64,000 nt of DNA. Source: SIG454 sp045578465. GTDB taxonomy: Bacteria > Bacillota > Clostridia > Monoglobales > Monoglobaceae. Below are positions 43,820 to 52,798 of this stretch, in pieces. The first letter of the stretch is position 1; every line of letters starts with the position of its first letter. The translations under genes were made by a program, and so were the position numbers. The notes beneath the pieces were generated by a model. That model was not told the origin of the DNA, ran no database searches, and saw nothing but the letters and a program-made list of their open reading frames with translations. The DNA lies in contig JAZNKJ010000009.1 of assembly GCA_045578465.1 (NCBI GenBank), forward strand, positions 15,640 to 79,639. The letters run 5' to 3'.

Positions 43820-46088
43820 TCTTTTCGTTCCTTTCTTTTAGGTGCCATATATCTTCGTTATATTCTCTTATTGTTCTGTCTGAGGAGAAATATGAGGCAC
43901 CGCTGATATTATAAAGCATTTTCTCTGCCCAAGCGAGGCGGTCTTCGTAGTCTGAAAGCGCCTTATCCTTGGTTTTTTTATAGCTTTCAAAATCGGGGAA
44001 GGTCATAAAATAATCTTTCTTCAAAAGCTCGTTTTTAAGACGGGTAAGAGACTTTTCGTCCCCGATTTTCTTCATTTTTTCGTCGGTAATAAAGTCTATG
44101 CACCGTTTAAGGTCAGGGTTTTTAAGATAATAACTTTCGGGATTATAGTTTTTCTGTTTATAGCGGAGAAGCACCGTCTTGCTGTCTTCGCCGAAAATAT
44201 AAATGTTGTCCTCTCCGACAATTTTATGAATTTCAACATTGGCTCCGTCCATTGTTCCGAGGGTTATAGCGCCGCCAAGCATAAGCTTCATATTTCCCGT
44301 TCCGCTTGCCTCCTTTGATGCAAGAGAAATCTGTTCGGAAATGTCGCAGGCAGGGATAAGCTTTTCCGCTATTGTTACATTATAGTTTTCCACCATAACG
44401 ACTTTAAGATGAGGAGATACGGTTTTGTCAGCTTCTATAAGCTTTCCAAGGCAAAGAATAAGATGAATAATGTCCTTTGCAATGGTGTAGGCAGGAGCCG
44501 CCTTTGCCCCGAAGATTGCCGTTATGGGGCGGAGAGGGAGCTTTCCCTCCTTAATCTCAAAATACTTATCAATGAGATAGAGGGCGTTAAGCTGTTGCCT
44601 CTTATATTCGTGAAGTCTTTTGATTTGCATATCAAAAACGGAATTTTCGTTAAGCTCTATTTTTTGAGTTTTATAAAGATAGTCGCAAAGGCGTTTTTTG
44701 TTTTCCCGTTTTATCTCTAAAAGGCGGTTTAAGAATTTCTCGTCCTTCGCATAGTCTTTAAGCTTTTTAAGCTCAGCAGGGTCCTTTTTAAAGCCGTTTC
44801 CGATTTTGTCTTCAATCAGGTCGCAAAGAGGCTTGTTTGAGCTTAAAAGCCAGCGGCGAAAGGTTATGCCGTTAGTCTTGTTATTGAATTTGTCGGGGTA
44901 GATTTTATAGAAAGAGGAAAGCTCGTTCTCTTTTAGGATAGAAGTGTGAAGAGAAGCCACCCCGTTTACACTGAACGAATAATGAATATCCATATTTGCC
45001 ATATGAACTCTGTCCTCTTTGTCGATTATATAAACCGTTTCATCAGAAAACTTTCTTCGCACCCGATTATCTAAAACCTCAATAATCGGAACAATCTGCG
45101 GAGCGACCTCTTTTAAAAATGAGATGTCCCATTTTTCAAGAGCCTCTGCCAGAATGGTGTGGTTGGTGTAGGCAACAGTTTTTGAAACTGCCAAAATTGC
45201 ATCGTCTATGGTAAGGCCTTTTTCCATTAAAAGACGGATAAGCTCAGGGATAATCATTGAGGGATGAGTGTCGTTAATCTGGATTACGGCGTAGTCGGAA
45301 AGGTCGTAAAGCTTGCACCCTTTTTCTATGCACTCGTCTAAGATAAGCTGAGCGGCGCAGCTTACCATAAAATACTGCTGATAAACCCGAAGTAGCCGAC
45401 CTTTATCATCGCTGTCGTCAGGATAGAGAAAAAGAGTAAGGTTTCTCTTAATGTCCTCTTTGTCAAAGTCAATCCCCTTTTTGACGAGGCTTTCATCAAT
45501 GGTTGGGGTGTCAAAAAGGCGGAGAGTGTTAACCCCTCCCATATAGCCGATAATGTCAAGATTTAAAAGACGGGCAGAAACAGAAAAATCCTTAAAAGAA
45601 ACGGTATAGGATTTGTTTTCTCCTTCTGAAAAACCTGATGCGTCAAGCCAGGGATTTACTTCTTCGGTCTGTTTGCTGTCTTTAAAGACCTGTTTGAAAA
45701 GGCCAAAGTGATAGCAAAGACCGATTCCATCTCCGCATAGGTTTAAGGTGGCGATGGAGTCTAAAAAGCAGGCGGCAAGTCGGCCAAGACCGCCGTTTCC
45801 TAGTGATGGCTCTGCCTCCATTTCTTCAAATTTTTCAATGTCTAACCCGTTTTTTGAAAGAAAGTCGCGGATTTCTTCGTAGATGCCAAGATTTAAAAGG
45901 TTGTTGGTTAAAAGCCTCCCCAGAAGAAATTCCGCCGAAACATAATAGAGCTTTTTCTTAGTCTCCTTTGTCCTTTTCTCTTTCGCAAGATGCTTAATTG
46001 TCTTAACCAAGGCAAAATAGATTTCACTGTCCGTGCAGGAAGAAATGTCTTTTTCCAAAAAGTTTTTAAAAAGGTCTGTTGCCCTCAT
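43809..46088 (-). CDS. malP: Second glycogen/maltodextrin phosphorylase
   Basis: GT35 phosphorylase paralogous to glgP. 759 residues from ATG 46088 (MRATDLFKNF), behind AAAGGAA. An open frame extends 14 codons further without such a site. Motifs: AEPSLGNGGLGRLAACFLDS, INDTHPSMIIPELIRLL, DMQIKRLHEYKRQQ and the PLP region ASKEASGTGNMKLMLGGAI. As the first gene of a transport-disproportionation operon, it most likely acts on imported maltodextrins rather than glycogen. That split is inferred from context. Confidence 0.94.
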   Translation of the reverse strand: MRATDLFKNFLEKDISSCTDSEIYFALVKTIKHLAKEKRTKETKKKLYYVSAEFLLGRLLTNNLLNLGIYEEIRDFLSKNGLDIEKFEEMEAEPSLGNGGLGRLAACFLDSIATLNLCGDGIGLCYHFGLFKQVFKDSKQTEEVNPWLDASGFSEGENKSYTVSFKDFSVSARLLNLDIIGYMGGVNTLRLFDTPTIDESLVKKGIDFDKEDIKRNLTLFLYPDDSDDKGRLLRVYQQYFMVSCAAQLILDECIEKGCKLYDLSDYAVIQINDTHPSMIIPELIRLLMEKGLTIDDAILAVSKTVAYTNHTILAEALEKWDISFLKEVAPQIVPIIEVLDNRVRRKFSDETVYIIDKEDRVHMANMDIHYSFSVNGVASLHTSILKENELSSFYKIYPDKFNNKTNGITFRRWLLSSNKPLCDLIEDKIGNGFKKDPAELKKLKDYAKDEKFLNRLLEIKRENKKRLCDYLYKTQKIELNENSVFDMQIKRLHEYKRQQLNALYLIDKYFEIKEGKLPLRPITAIFGAKAAPAYTIAKDIIHLILCLGKLIEADKTVSPHLKVVMVENYNVTIAEKLIPACDISEQISLASKEASGTGNMKLMLGGAITLGTMDGANVEIHKIVGEDNIYIFGEDSKTVLLRYKQKNYNPESYYLKNPDLKRCIDFITDEKMKKIGDEKSLTRLKNELLKKDYFMTFPDFESYKKTKDKALSDYEDRLAWAEKMLYNISGASYFSSDRTIREYNEDIWHLKERNEKNER

Positions 46089-46161
46089 AAAAATCGTTCC
46101 TTTCCATTTTATTAAGGTTATTATTGACAAATATGAGAAAATTCATTCTTTTGGGCAACAA

Positions 46162-46381
46162 AATGGGATAAGAAAAAACTCCGGACCGCAAAAATACTGG
46201 AATATAAAAACAAAAAGGCAATATCCTTTTGATTTTAGTTTTAAAGATGAAGAAAAACCGAAAGGGTTCGGTTTTTCAAATTTAAATTGTATTTTTGCTA
46301 TGAACAAACTTCGCCTTTCGCAGTATCTGTATACGGCTTCGGACTCAGTTTGCCCATTCCAAAGATTTTTCTTATCCCATT
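46162..46381. repeat. Noncoding element with nested inverted repeats
   Basis: The 336-bp gap between malP and the gapA terminator has no gene. Its outer boundaries are a perfect 16-bp inverted repeat, AATGGGATAAGAAAAA (46162-46177) and its complement (46366-46381). Inside lies a 10-bp inverted pair GCAAAAATAC (46188-46197) and GTATTTTTGC (46289-46298). In the middle is a hairpin GAAAAACCGAA/TTCGGTTTTTC around 46253-46276. The left side carries copy 2 of the 24-bp motif shared with 15707-15730. It could be a MITE-like relic or a structured leader of malP. Confidence 0.6.
46173..46196 (+). repeat. 24-bp dispersed motif, copy 2
   Basis: Matches 15707-15730 at 23 of 24 positions in the same orientation. 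It overlaps the inner end of the left 16-bp inverted repeat and the inner 10-bp repeat. Confidence 0.6.
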
Positions 46382-46412
46382 AAAAAAAGCCACTCCAATT
46401 TGGAGTGGCTTT
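46381..46412 (-). terminator. Terminator after gapA
   Basis: 9-bp stem AGCCACTCC (46388-46396) with GGAGTGGCT (46402-46410). Read leftward it is followed by seven T's (complement of 46382-46388). Confidence 0.88.
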
Positions 46413-46424
46413 AAGTTTTAAATA

Positions 46425-47438
46425 TTAGCCGAGTTCAGCAAAGTATTTGATTGTTCTAACCATCTGGCTTGTGTATGAGTTTTCGTTGTCATACCAAGAA
46501 ACAACCTGAACTTCGTAAAGGTCATCAGCGATAGGAGCAACCATTGTCTGAGTTGCATCAAAGAGTGAACCGTATGTGATACCAACGATATCAGAAGATA
46601 CGATTTCGTCTTCGTTGTAACCAAAGGAAGCAGAAGAAGCAGCCTTCATAGCAGCGTTGATGCCTTCCTTAGTGATGTCCTTACCCTTAACAACAGCTGT
46701 AAGGATTGTTGTAGAACCTGTTGGAACCGGAACTCTCTGTGCAGCACCGATGAGCTTGCCGTTAAGTTCAGGAATAACAAGGCCGATAGCCTTAGCAGCA
46801 CCTGTAGAGTTAGGAACGATGTTAACCGCACCAGCTCTTGCTCTTCTTAAATCGCCCTTTCTGTGAGGACCGTCTAAGATCATCTGGTCGCCTGTGTAAG
46901 CATGGATTGTAGCCATGATACCAGACTGGATTGGAGCGTAGTCGTTAAGAGCCTTAGCCATAGGAGCGAGGCAGTTTGTTGTACAAGAAGCAGCGGAAAT
47001 GATAGTATCATCTTTTGTAAGAGTTCCTTCGTTTACGCTGAAAACAACTGTTTTAAGGTCGTTACCTGCTGGAGCAGAAATAACAACTTTCTTAGCACCT
47101 GCATCAATATGAGCCTGAGACTTTTCTTTGGAGCAGTAGAAACCTGTACATTCAAGAACAACATCTACATTAAGAGCGCCCCAAGGACATTCCTTAGCGT
47201 CTTTGATAGCATAGATTTTAATTTCTTTTCCGTCAACTGTGATGCTGTCATCACCAGCAACTACTGTATGACCGTCATATCTTCCCTGAGAAGAGTCATA
47301 CTTTAAAAGATGCGCAAGCATCTTAGGATCTGTTAAGTCGTTGATTGCAACAACCTCATAACCTTCTGCACCAAACATCTGTCTGAATGCAAGACGACCG
47401 ATACGGCCGAAACCATTGATAGCAACTTTAACTGCCAT
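46425..47438 (-). CDS. gapA: Glyceraldehyde-3-phosphate dehydrogenase, type I
   Basis: Glycolytic NAD-dependent enzyme. 337 residues. N-terminal Rossmann motif VAINGFGRIGRLAFRQM; catalytic Cys in SAASCTTNCLAPMAKAL near 150; catalytic His in MATIHAYTGDQMILDGPHR near 177; C-terminal WYDNENSYTSQMVRTI. It is transcribed alone from its own promoter to a strong terminator, as expected for a highly expressed gene, and codon use is visibly more biased than in its neighbours. Confidence 0.98.
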   Translation of the reverse strand: MAVKVAINGFGRIGRLAFRQMFGAEGYEVVAINDLTDPKMLAHLLKYDSSQGRYDGHTVVAGDDSITVDGKEIKIYAIKDAKECPWGALNVDVVLECTGFYCSKEKSQAHIDAGAKKVVISAPAGNDLKTVVFSVNEGTLTKDDTIISAASCTTNCLAPMAKALNDYAPIQSGIMATIHAYTGDQMILDGPHRKGDLRRARAGAVNIVPNSTGAAKAIGLVIPELNGKLIGAAQRVPVPTGSTTILTAVVKGKDITKEGINAAMKAASSASFGYNEDEIVSSDIVGITYGSLFDATQTMVAPIADDLYEVQVVSWYDNENSYTSQMVRTIKYFAELG

Positions 47439-47483
47439 TTCAAAATACCTCCAAAAATTTTTATTTTAAATTAAGATAATATT

Positions 47484-47512
47484 ATTTTACACCATTTTGC
47501 CAAATTATACAA
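47484..47512 (-). promoter_or_regulatory. Sigma-A promoter of gapA
   Basis: Minus strand: TTGTAT (47507-47512), 17-bp spacer, TAAAAT (47484-47489). An overlapping pair TTGGCA-16 bp-TATTAT is an alternative. Confidence 0.55.
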
Positions 47513-47553
47513 GTACTTTTTGGAAATTTGTTAAAAGTTTAACCTATTTTATA

Positions 47554-48336
47554 TTATTGGTCGCTAAGCTTTGTTAAAAATGCCCGAGTTCTCTCGCTTT
47601 TCGGCGATTTTAAGACCTCTTCGGGCGTGCCTTCCTCTTCAATAAGGCCGTCATCCATAAAGATTATCTTATCGCTTACTGCCTCTGCAAAGTCGATTTC
47701 GTGAGTTACTATAACCATAGTTGTTTTTTCCGATGCAAGCTTTCTTATAACCTTTAAGATTTCCCCTGTAAGCTCTGGGTCAAGAGCCGAGGTTGGCTCG
47801 TCAAAAAAGAGAATGGATGGCTTTAAAGCAAGAGCTCTTGCGATGGAAACTCTCTGCTTTTGCCCACCTGATAATTCGCAAGGGTAGCTGTCAATTTTAT
47901 CTTTAAGACCCACACGGTCCAAAATTTCAATAGCTTCTTCGCGGATTTTATCAAAAAGCTCTTTCCTCTTTTTGCGGTCTTTTTTATACTCCTCTTTTGC
48001 GTGGAGCTTTGGCGCCAGCATAACATTGTCTAAAACTGTATACTGAGGGAAAAGGTTAAAATCCTGAAAAACAAGCCCGAAGTGGAGTTGTTTTTGTTGC
48101 ATTTCCTTAGCGGAAATCTTTTCGCCTGCACGGAAAATAACTTCTCCGTTAACCAAGAACTCGCCCTCGTCTGCAATTTCAAGAAGGTTTATGCAACGAA
48201 GAAGAGTGGTCTTTCCGCTTCCCGAAGAGCCGATTATGGAGAGAACCTGTCCCTTTTCTAAGGTAAGGTCTATTCCTTTTAAAACCTTGGTCTTTCCAAA
48301 GCTTTTATGTATATTTTTAAGCTCAAGTATTGACAT
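47554..48336 (-). CDS. Polar amino-acid ABC transporter, ATPase subunit
   Basis: 260-residue ATPase of the GlnQ/HisP type. Walker A IIGSSGSGKTTLLRCIN near 33, Q-loop QDFNLFPQYTVLDNV, signature LSGGQKQRVSIARAL near 154, Walker B PSILFFDEPTSALDPEL near 172, switch His in VIVTHEI. It ends the leftward binding protein-permease-ATPase operon, 2 bp after the permease. The substrate is an amino acid by family; which one cannot be told. Confidence 0.93.
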   Translation of the reverse strand: MSILELKNIHKSFGKTKVLKGIDLTLEKGQVLSIIGSSGSGKTTLLRCINLLEIADEGEFLVNGEVIFRAGEKISAKEMQQKQLHFGLVFQDFNLFPQYTVLDNVMLAPKLHAKEEYKKDRKKRKELFDKIREEAIEILDRVGLKDKIDSYPCELSGGQKQRVSIARALALKPSILFFDEPTSALDPELTGEILKVIRKLASEKTTMVIVTHEIDFAEAVSDKIIFMDDGLIEEEGTPEEVLKSPKSERTRAFLTKLSDQ

Positions 48337-48338
48337 AA

Positions 48339-48986
48339 TTAACCTCTGTAATAATTCAATTTCTTCTCAACATACCCGAAAATGAGGGTAAGAATTCCGC
48401 AGAACGCCAGATAGAAAACTCCTGAATAGAAAAGGGGCCATAAAATACCGCTGGCATTTGCAAGTCTTTTTGCGTTCCATATGATTTCATAAACCATAAT
48501 GGTGTTTGCAAGAGAAGTGTCTTTGACCAAAGTCAGAAATTCGTTGCTCATAGGCGGAACAATCCGCTTAACAACCTGCATTAAAACCACCTTGAAAAAG
48601 GTCTGGGTTTTGGTAAGACCTAAAACCTGTCCTGCCTCATACTGCCCTTTGGGTATGCTTTCAATGCCCCCTCGGAAAATCTCCGAAAAGTAGCAGGCAT
48701 AGTTTATAACAAAAGCAATAATTGCGGCAACAAAGGTATTAACCCCTTTTATGCCTATAAACCCGGGGCCAAAACCGAAAATTATAAGCTGGAGCATAAG
48801 AGGGGTTCCTCTTATAATCCATATAATGGTCCGAATCGGCCATCTGATAACCTTAAAACGACTCATTGACCCAAAGGAGATAATAAGCCCTAAGGGGAGA
48901 GCCATAAGAAGAGTTAAGCCAAAAATCTCAAAGGTTGTGCTAAACCCTTCTAAAAGGTTTTTCGTAACAGTAATTAGCATTGACAT
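48339..48986 (-). CDS. Polar amino-acid ABC transporter, permease subunit
   Basis: 215 residues, about five membrane helices of the HisM/GlnP family. The cytoplasmic EAA-type loop that docks on the ATPase reads GGIESIPKGQYEAGQVLGLTKTQTF, and VKDTSLANTIMVYEIIW is the conserved C-terminal segment. A single permease gene suggests a homodimeric channel. It lies 28 bp after the binding protein. Confidence 0.93.
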   Translation of the reverse strand: MSMLITVTKNLLEGFSTTFEIFGLTLLMALPLGLIISFGSMSRFKVIRWPIRTIIWIIRGTPLMLQLIIFGFGPGFIGIKGVNTFVAAIIAFVINYACYFSEIFRGGIESIPKGQYEAGQVLGLTKTQTFFKVVLMQVVKRIVPPMSNEFLTLVKDTSLANTIMVYEIIWNAKRLANASGILWPLFYSGVFYLAFCGILTLIFGYVEKKLNYYRG

Positions 48987-49014
48987 AGTGACACCTTAAA
49001 ATTTCAATTAGTTA

Positions 49015-49767
49015 TTATAAAGCGAGGTTAAGACCGTATTTTTCAGCGAGAGCATCAAGTGTTCCGTCTGCTTTGAGTTCATCAATTGCAGCGTTAACAC
49101 TGTCTAAAAGCTCTGTATCTTCAGGTCTGAAACCGATACCATATTCTTCGGATGTAAGCTCAACAGCATAAGAGAATGTGTCATAGCTTGTGCCATCTTT
49201 TGTCATTGTCTTTGCCATTGTTATATCGATAACGCAAGCGTCAGCCTGACCGCCTTTAACAGCTAAGAGAGCGTCCTGCTGTGTTGCAACTGCAACATAG
49301 TTTTTATCAAGTCCGTTTTCCTTGATTGCAGCTTCGCCGGCAGAGCCTGCTTCTGCTGTAAATTTAAGGTCTTTCATAGATTCAGCATCAGCATATTTTT
49401 CAATCATATCTTCTGCCATAACAACAACCTGTGCGTTCTTAACATAAGCCTTGGAAACAGCACAGTTAGCCTTAACATCGTCAGAAATTGTCATACCGTT
49501 CCAGATACAGTCAATCTGGTCAGACTTTAAGATAGCAAACTTTGTGTCCCAGTTGATTTCAACGAATTCAGGAGTTTTGCCAAGCTTTTCGCAAACAGCC
49601 TCAGCAAATTCTGTGTCAAAACCTGTTAAAGAACCGTCTTCAGCTAAGAAATTCATTGGCTCATAAATTGTGTAACCGATAACGAGCTTGTCGTCACCCT
49701 TTTCGCCGCATGCGCAAAAAGCGAAAACCATAACTGCTGCCATAAGTAAAGCAATAATTTTTTTCAT
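49015..49767 (-). CDS. Polar amino-acid ABC transporter, substrate-binding lipoprotein
   Basis: 250 residues. A signal peptide KKIIALLMAAVMVFAF ends at lipobox FCAC, so the mature protein is anchored at Cys19 or close to it. The body is a family 3 solute-binding domain: LVIGYTIYEPMNFLAEDGSLTGFDTE, CDFINWDT-like WNGMTISDDVKANCAVSKAYVKN, and YGIGFRPEDTELLDSVNAAIDELKADG. It is the first gene of the operon and usually the most expressed. Confidence 0.93.
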   Translation of the reverse strand: MKKIIALLMAAVMVFAFCACGEKGDDKLVIGYTIYEPMNFLAEDGSLTGFDTEFAEAVCEKLGKTPEFVEINWDTKFAILKSDQIDCIWNGMTISDDVKANCAVSKAYVKNAQVVVMAEDMIEKYADAESMKDLKFTAEAGSAGEAAIKENGLDKNYVAVATQQDALLAVKGGQADACVIDITMAKTMTKDGTSYDTFSYAVELTSEEYGIGFRPEDTELLDSVNAAIDELKADGTLDALAEKYGLNLAL

Positions 49768-49809
49768 AATAAATTCCTCCTATGTGTCAGTGCACAAAAA
49801 TATAGGAAC

Positions 49810-49838
49810 ATTATAACACAGTATGAAAAATTTTGCAA
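49810..49838 (-). promoter_or_regulatory. Sigma-A promoter of amino-acid transporter operon
   Basis: Minus strand: TTGCAA (49833-49838), 17-bp spacer, exact TATAAT (49810-49815). Confidence 0.75.
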
Positions 49839-49847
49839 CAGATATTC

Positions 49848-49876
49848 TTTACATTTAGCAAAAAATATGTTATAAA
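49848..49876 (+). promoter_or_regulatory. Sigma-A promoter of rdgB operon
   Basis: TTTACA (49848-49853), 17-bp spacer, TATAAA (49871-49876), ~24 bp before the rdgB start; divergent from the transporter promoter. Confidence 0.7.
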
Positions 49877-49899
49877 TAAAGGCAGGAGAGTGAAAAAAT

Positions 49900-50484
49900 A
49901 TGGAATTTGTATTGGCAAGCCAGAATAAGCATAAGGCTGTCGAAATTGAGAATATATTAGGCGAGGGTTTTTTCATTATAACAATGGACGAAACAAAGGC
50001 GAAAGGCCTTGACATAATCGAGGACGGAGAAACATTCGAGGAAAACGCTTTAATCAAGGCAAGAACAGTTGCAAAAATCACAAATCTTCCAACCATTGCC
50101 GACGATAGCGGTCTTTGCGTTGAGTATCTCGGCGGTGCGCCTGGGGTTTATACTGCAAGATATGCAGGGGAGGGCGCAACGGACGATGAGAATATAGACA
50201 AGCTTTTAGACGCACTTGCGGGCGTTCCCGAAGAAAAAAGAGGGGCATATTTTGCCTGTGCAATTGCAGTTGTTTTTCCAGACGGAGAAGAAAAAACTTT
50301 CTTTGGAAAGTGCGACGGAAGAATTTTAGAGGAAAGACGAGGAGCAAACGGCTTTGGCTATGACCCGATTTTCTTTGCTTTCGAATATAATATGTCTATG
50401 GCGGAGATTCCGATGGAAGATAAAAACAAAATAAGCCATAGAAGCCGAGCGCTCTCGGAAATGATGAAAGGATTGAAAGAGTAA
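49900..50484 (+). CDS. rdgB: XTP/dITP diphosphatase (RdgB/HAM1)
   Basis: Removes non-canonical purine nucleotides (dITP, XTP) from the pool. 194 residues. SQNKHKAVEIENIL at the start, ETFEENALIKARTVAKITNLPTIADDSGLCVE and GFGYDPIFF are the family landmarks. It is the first gene of a tightly packed rightward operon continuing to the pfkB-type gene. Confidence 0.95.
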   Translation: MEFVLASQNKHKAVEIENILGEGFFIITMDETKAKGLDIIEDGETFEENALIKARTVAKITNLPTIADDSGLCVEYLGGAPGVYTARYAGEGATDDENIDKLLDALAGVPEEKRGAYFACAIAVVFPDGEEKTFFGKCDGRILEERRGANGFGYDPIFFAFEYNMSMAEIPMEDKNKISHRSRALSEMMKGLKE

Positions 50485-51210
50485 GTGAAACGGATTTTAA
50501 GTCATATGCGCCGTGCAATTGATGACTATGAAATGATAAAAGACGGCGATATTATTGCTGTTGGAATTTCAGGGGGCAAGGACTCTCTTGCGCTTCTTTA
50601 TGCCCTTTCTCAGTATCACCATTTTGCGAATAAGGACTTTTCCCTTAAAGCCATAACGATTGATATGGGCTTTGGAATGGACTATTCCTCAATAGAAAAA
50701 TTCTGTGAGGAAATTGATGTTCCTTACATAGTCAAGAAAACGGAAATAAGTCAGGTTTTATTTGATATAAGAAAAGAAAGCAACCCCTGTTCTCTTTGCG
50801 CCAAAATGCGTCGGGGTGCTCTTTGCGAGCTTGCAAAGGAAATAGGTTGCAACAAGGTGGCATTAGGGCATCATCAGGAGGATGTTATTGAAACATTTTT
50901 CCTCTCCCTTTTCTATGAGGGACGCCTTAACACCTTCGCTCCCGTTACCTATCTTTCACGAACAGATATGTTTGTTATCCGCCCGTTTATCTATGTTCCC
51001 GAGGGGGACATAAAGGGGGCATCTTCCCGTCTTGAATTCCCTGTTGTTAAGAATTTATGCCCAATGGACGGAGTTTCCAAAAGGCAGGATATGAAAGATT
51101 TTATAAACGAGAAAAATAAGGGCGACCACCACTTTAAAACAAGAATGATGCACGCTATTAAAAGCGGACTTGAGCCTTGGAAAACTGAGGCGGAAAAGGG
51201 GCAGGAGTAA
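50485..51210 (+). CDS. ttcA: TtcA-like tRNA thiolation protein
   Basis: PP-loop ATPase of the TtcA/TtuA family, which thiolates tRNA (2-thiocytidine at position 32 in E. coli). 241 residues. The PP-loop GISGGKDSLALLYAL is near 28, and the cysteine pair SNPCSLCAKMRRGALCE, which would bind a [4Fe-4S] cluster or sulfur, is near 95. GHHQEDVIETFF follows. The start is GTG, abutting the rdgB stop codon with no gap, so translation is probably coupled. Position modified is uncertain in this lineage. Confidence 0.85.
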   Translation: MKRILSHMRRAIDDYEMIKDGDIIAVGISGGKDSLALLYALSQYHHFANKDFSLKAITIDMGFGMDYSSIEKFCEEIDVPYIVKKTEISQVLFDIRKESNPCSLCAKMRRGALCELAKEIGCNKVALGHHQEDVIETFFLSLFYEGRLNTFAPVTYLSRTDMFVIRPFIYVPEGDIKGASSRLEFPVVKNLCPMDGVSKRQDMKDFINEKNKGDHHFKTRMMHAIKSGLEPWKTEAEKGQE

Positions 51211-51953
51211 TGATTTATCCATACGAGAGGCTTGACGATTTGCAAACGGGAGGCCTTAAACTTATCCAGAACCCAAACTGGTTTTGTTTCGGGGTTGACG
51301 CGGTTTTGCTTTCTGATTTTGCCGCAAAAGGTATTAAAAAGGATGCCAAGGTGTTAGACCTTTGCTCAGGGAGCGGGATTATCCCCATTTTGCTTACAAG
51401 AAAAAGCCTTGCCAAAGCCATAACGGGCCTTGAAATCCAGGAAGAAGTCTGTGATATGGCAAAAAGAAGCGTTGAGCTTAACTCTCTTTCGGATAAAGTG
51501 GAAATGCTTTGCGGAGATTTAAAGGACGGCGTAAAACTTTTCGGGAAAAGCAGTTTTGACAATATAAGTTGCAACCCGCCGTATAAGGAAAACCTTGGCG
51601 GACTTAAAAACAAAGAAGACAATATGACAATTTCAAGGCATGAAGTTTTATGCTCTCTTGAAGATATAATTTCTGTTTCAGCAGACCTTTTAAAGCCTTA
51701 CGGAAAACTTGCTTTAATTCATCGCCCTGAAAGACTTGCAGACATTTTGTGTCTTATGCGAAAGTATAAAATCGAGCCGAAAAGACTTCGATTTGTTCAC
51801 CCCTCTCCAACTAAAACCGCAACAATGATTCTTATAGAGGGGGCAAAATGCGGAAAGCCAAAACTCTTTTTGGACCCGCCTCTTTATGTTCACGACGAAA
51901 AAGGAAACTATACAGATGAAATAAACGAAATTTACGGAAGGGATAAGGAATGA
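51210..51953 (+). CDS. TrmN6-like tRNA1(Val) adenine-N6 methyltransferase
   Basis: 247-residue Rossmann-fold methyltransferase. The SAM-binding strand VLDLCSGSGIIPILLTRK is near 45 and the amino-methyltransferase motif ISCNPPYKENLGG near 117. The start DDLQTGGLKLIQNPNWFCFGVDAVLLSDFA is typical of TrmN6 (YfiC), which methylates A37 of tRNA1(Val) in E. coli. It overlaps the ttcA-like stop by 1 bp and rsmI by 4 bp. The exact RNA target is inferred. Confidence 0.88.
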   Translation: MIYPYERLDDLQTGGLKLIQNPNWFCFGVDAVLLSDFAAKGIKKDAKVLDLCSGSGIIPILLTRKSLAKAITGLEIQEEVCDMAKRSVELNSLSDKVEMLCGDLKDGVKLFGKSSFDNISCNPPYKENLGGLKNKEDNMTISRHEVLCSLEDIISVSADLLKPYGKLALIHRPERLADILCLMRKYKIEPKRLRFVHPSPTKTATMILIEGAKCGKPKLFLDPPLYVHDEKGNYTDEINEIYGRDKE

Positions 51954-52798
51954 GCGGAACACTCTATATATGCGGAACACCCATAGGAAACCTTGGGGAC
52001 ATAACCATAAGAGCTCTTGAAACCTTGAAGACGGTGGATATAATCGCCGCCGAGGATACAAGAAACACCTTAAAGCTCTTAAATCATTTTGAGATAAAGG
52101 CCCCTCTTATGAGTTATCACGAGCATAACAAGGAAAGCGCAGGGAAAGAGCTTTTAAAGCTTTTAACAGAGGGCAAGAATATTGCACTTGTGTCGGATGC
52201 GGGCATGCCCGTCATTTCTGACCCTGGGGAAGAACTTGTTAAACTCTGCATTGAAAACGATATTGAAATCGTAACCCTCTGCGGCCCAACCGCCTTTACA
52301 ACGGCTCTGGTTTACAGCGGAATTTCAGGAAGAAGATTTTCCTTTGAGGGCTTTCTGCCTGTTCCTAAAAAAGAGAGGTCAGCCCAGCTTGAAGAAGTTA
52401 AAAACGATACAAGGACACTTATTTTCTATGAGGCACCTCATAAGCTCCTTAAAACTCTTTCCGATTTGAAAGATGCTTTGGGAAACAGAAAGATTGCGGT
52501 TTGCCGTGAGCTTACTAAAAGGTATGAGGAGATAATCAGGGGGGATATTGAATCCGCCATTTCTCATTTTGAAGAAACCTCTCCAAAAGGGGAATTTGTT
52601 CTGGTTGTGGAAGGGGCAAACGAGGAAGAAATCCTCAGAGAAAAACGGGAAAATCTTCCCTCTCCCGAAGAACTTTTGAAGCTAAGGCAAAGCGAAACTC
52701 TCTATGGTAAAGAGCTTGTAAAAGCCGTTGCTCAGGAGCTTAATATTCCAAAGAGAGAGGTTTATGAAATATATCTTAAAATGGAGAAGAAACAATGA
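51950..52798 (+). CDS. rsmI: 16S rRNA (cytidine1402-2'-O)-methyltransferase
   Basis: Tetrapyrrole-methylase-fold enzyme modifying C1402 in the decoding centre. 282 residues. LYICGTPIGNLGDITIRALE, AAEDTRNTLKLLNHF, SYHEHNKESAG, VSDAGMPVISDPGEELV and FEGFLPVPKKER are all diagnostic. Its ATG overlaps the upstream stop (ATGA). rsmI next to a yfiC-type gene is a common Firmicutes arrangement. Confidence 0.96.
   Translation: MSGTLYICGTPIGNLGDITIRALETLKTVDIIAAEDTRNTLKLLNHFEIKAPLMSYHEHNKESAGKELLKLLTEGKNIALVSDAGMPVISDPGEELVKLCIENDIEIVTLCGPTAFTTALVYSGISGRRFSFEGFLPVPKKERSAQLEEVKNDTRTLIFYEAPHKLLKTLSDLKDALGNRKIAVCRELTKRYEEIIRGDIESAISHFEETSPKGEFVLVVEGANEEEILREKRENLPSPEELLKLRQSETLYGKELVKAVAQELNIPKREVYEIYLKMEKKQ

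Noticed and set aside
46089..46165. Sigma-A promoter directly upstream of malP
   Set aside because: A TTGTCA and a TAAAAT are present on the minus strand but only 13 bp apart; no acceptable pair was found.
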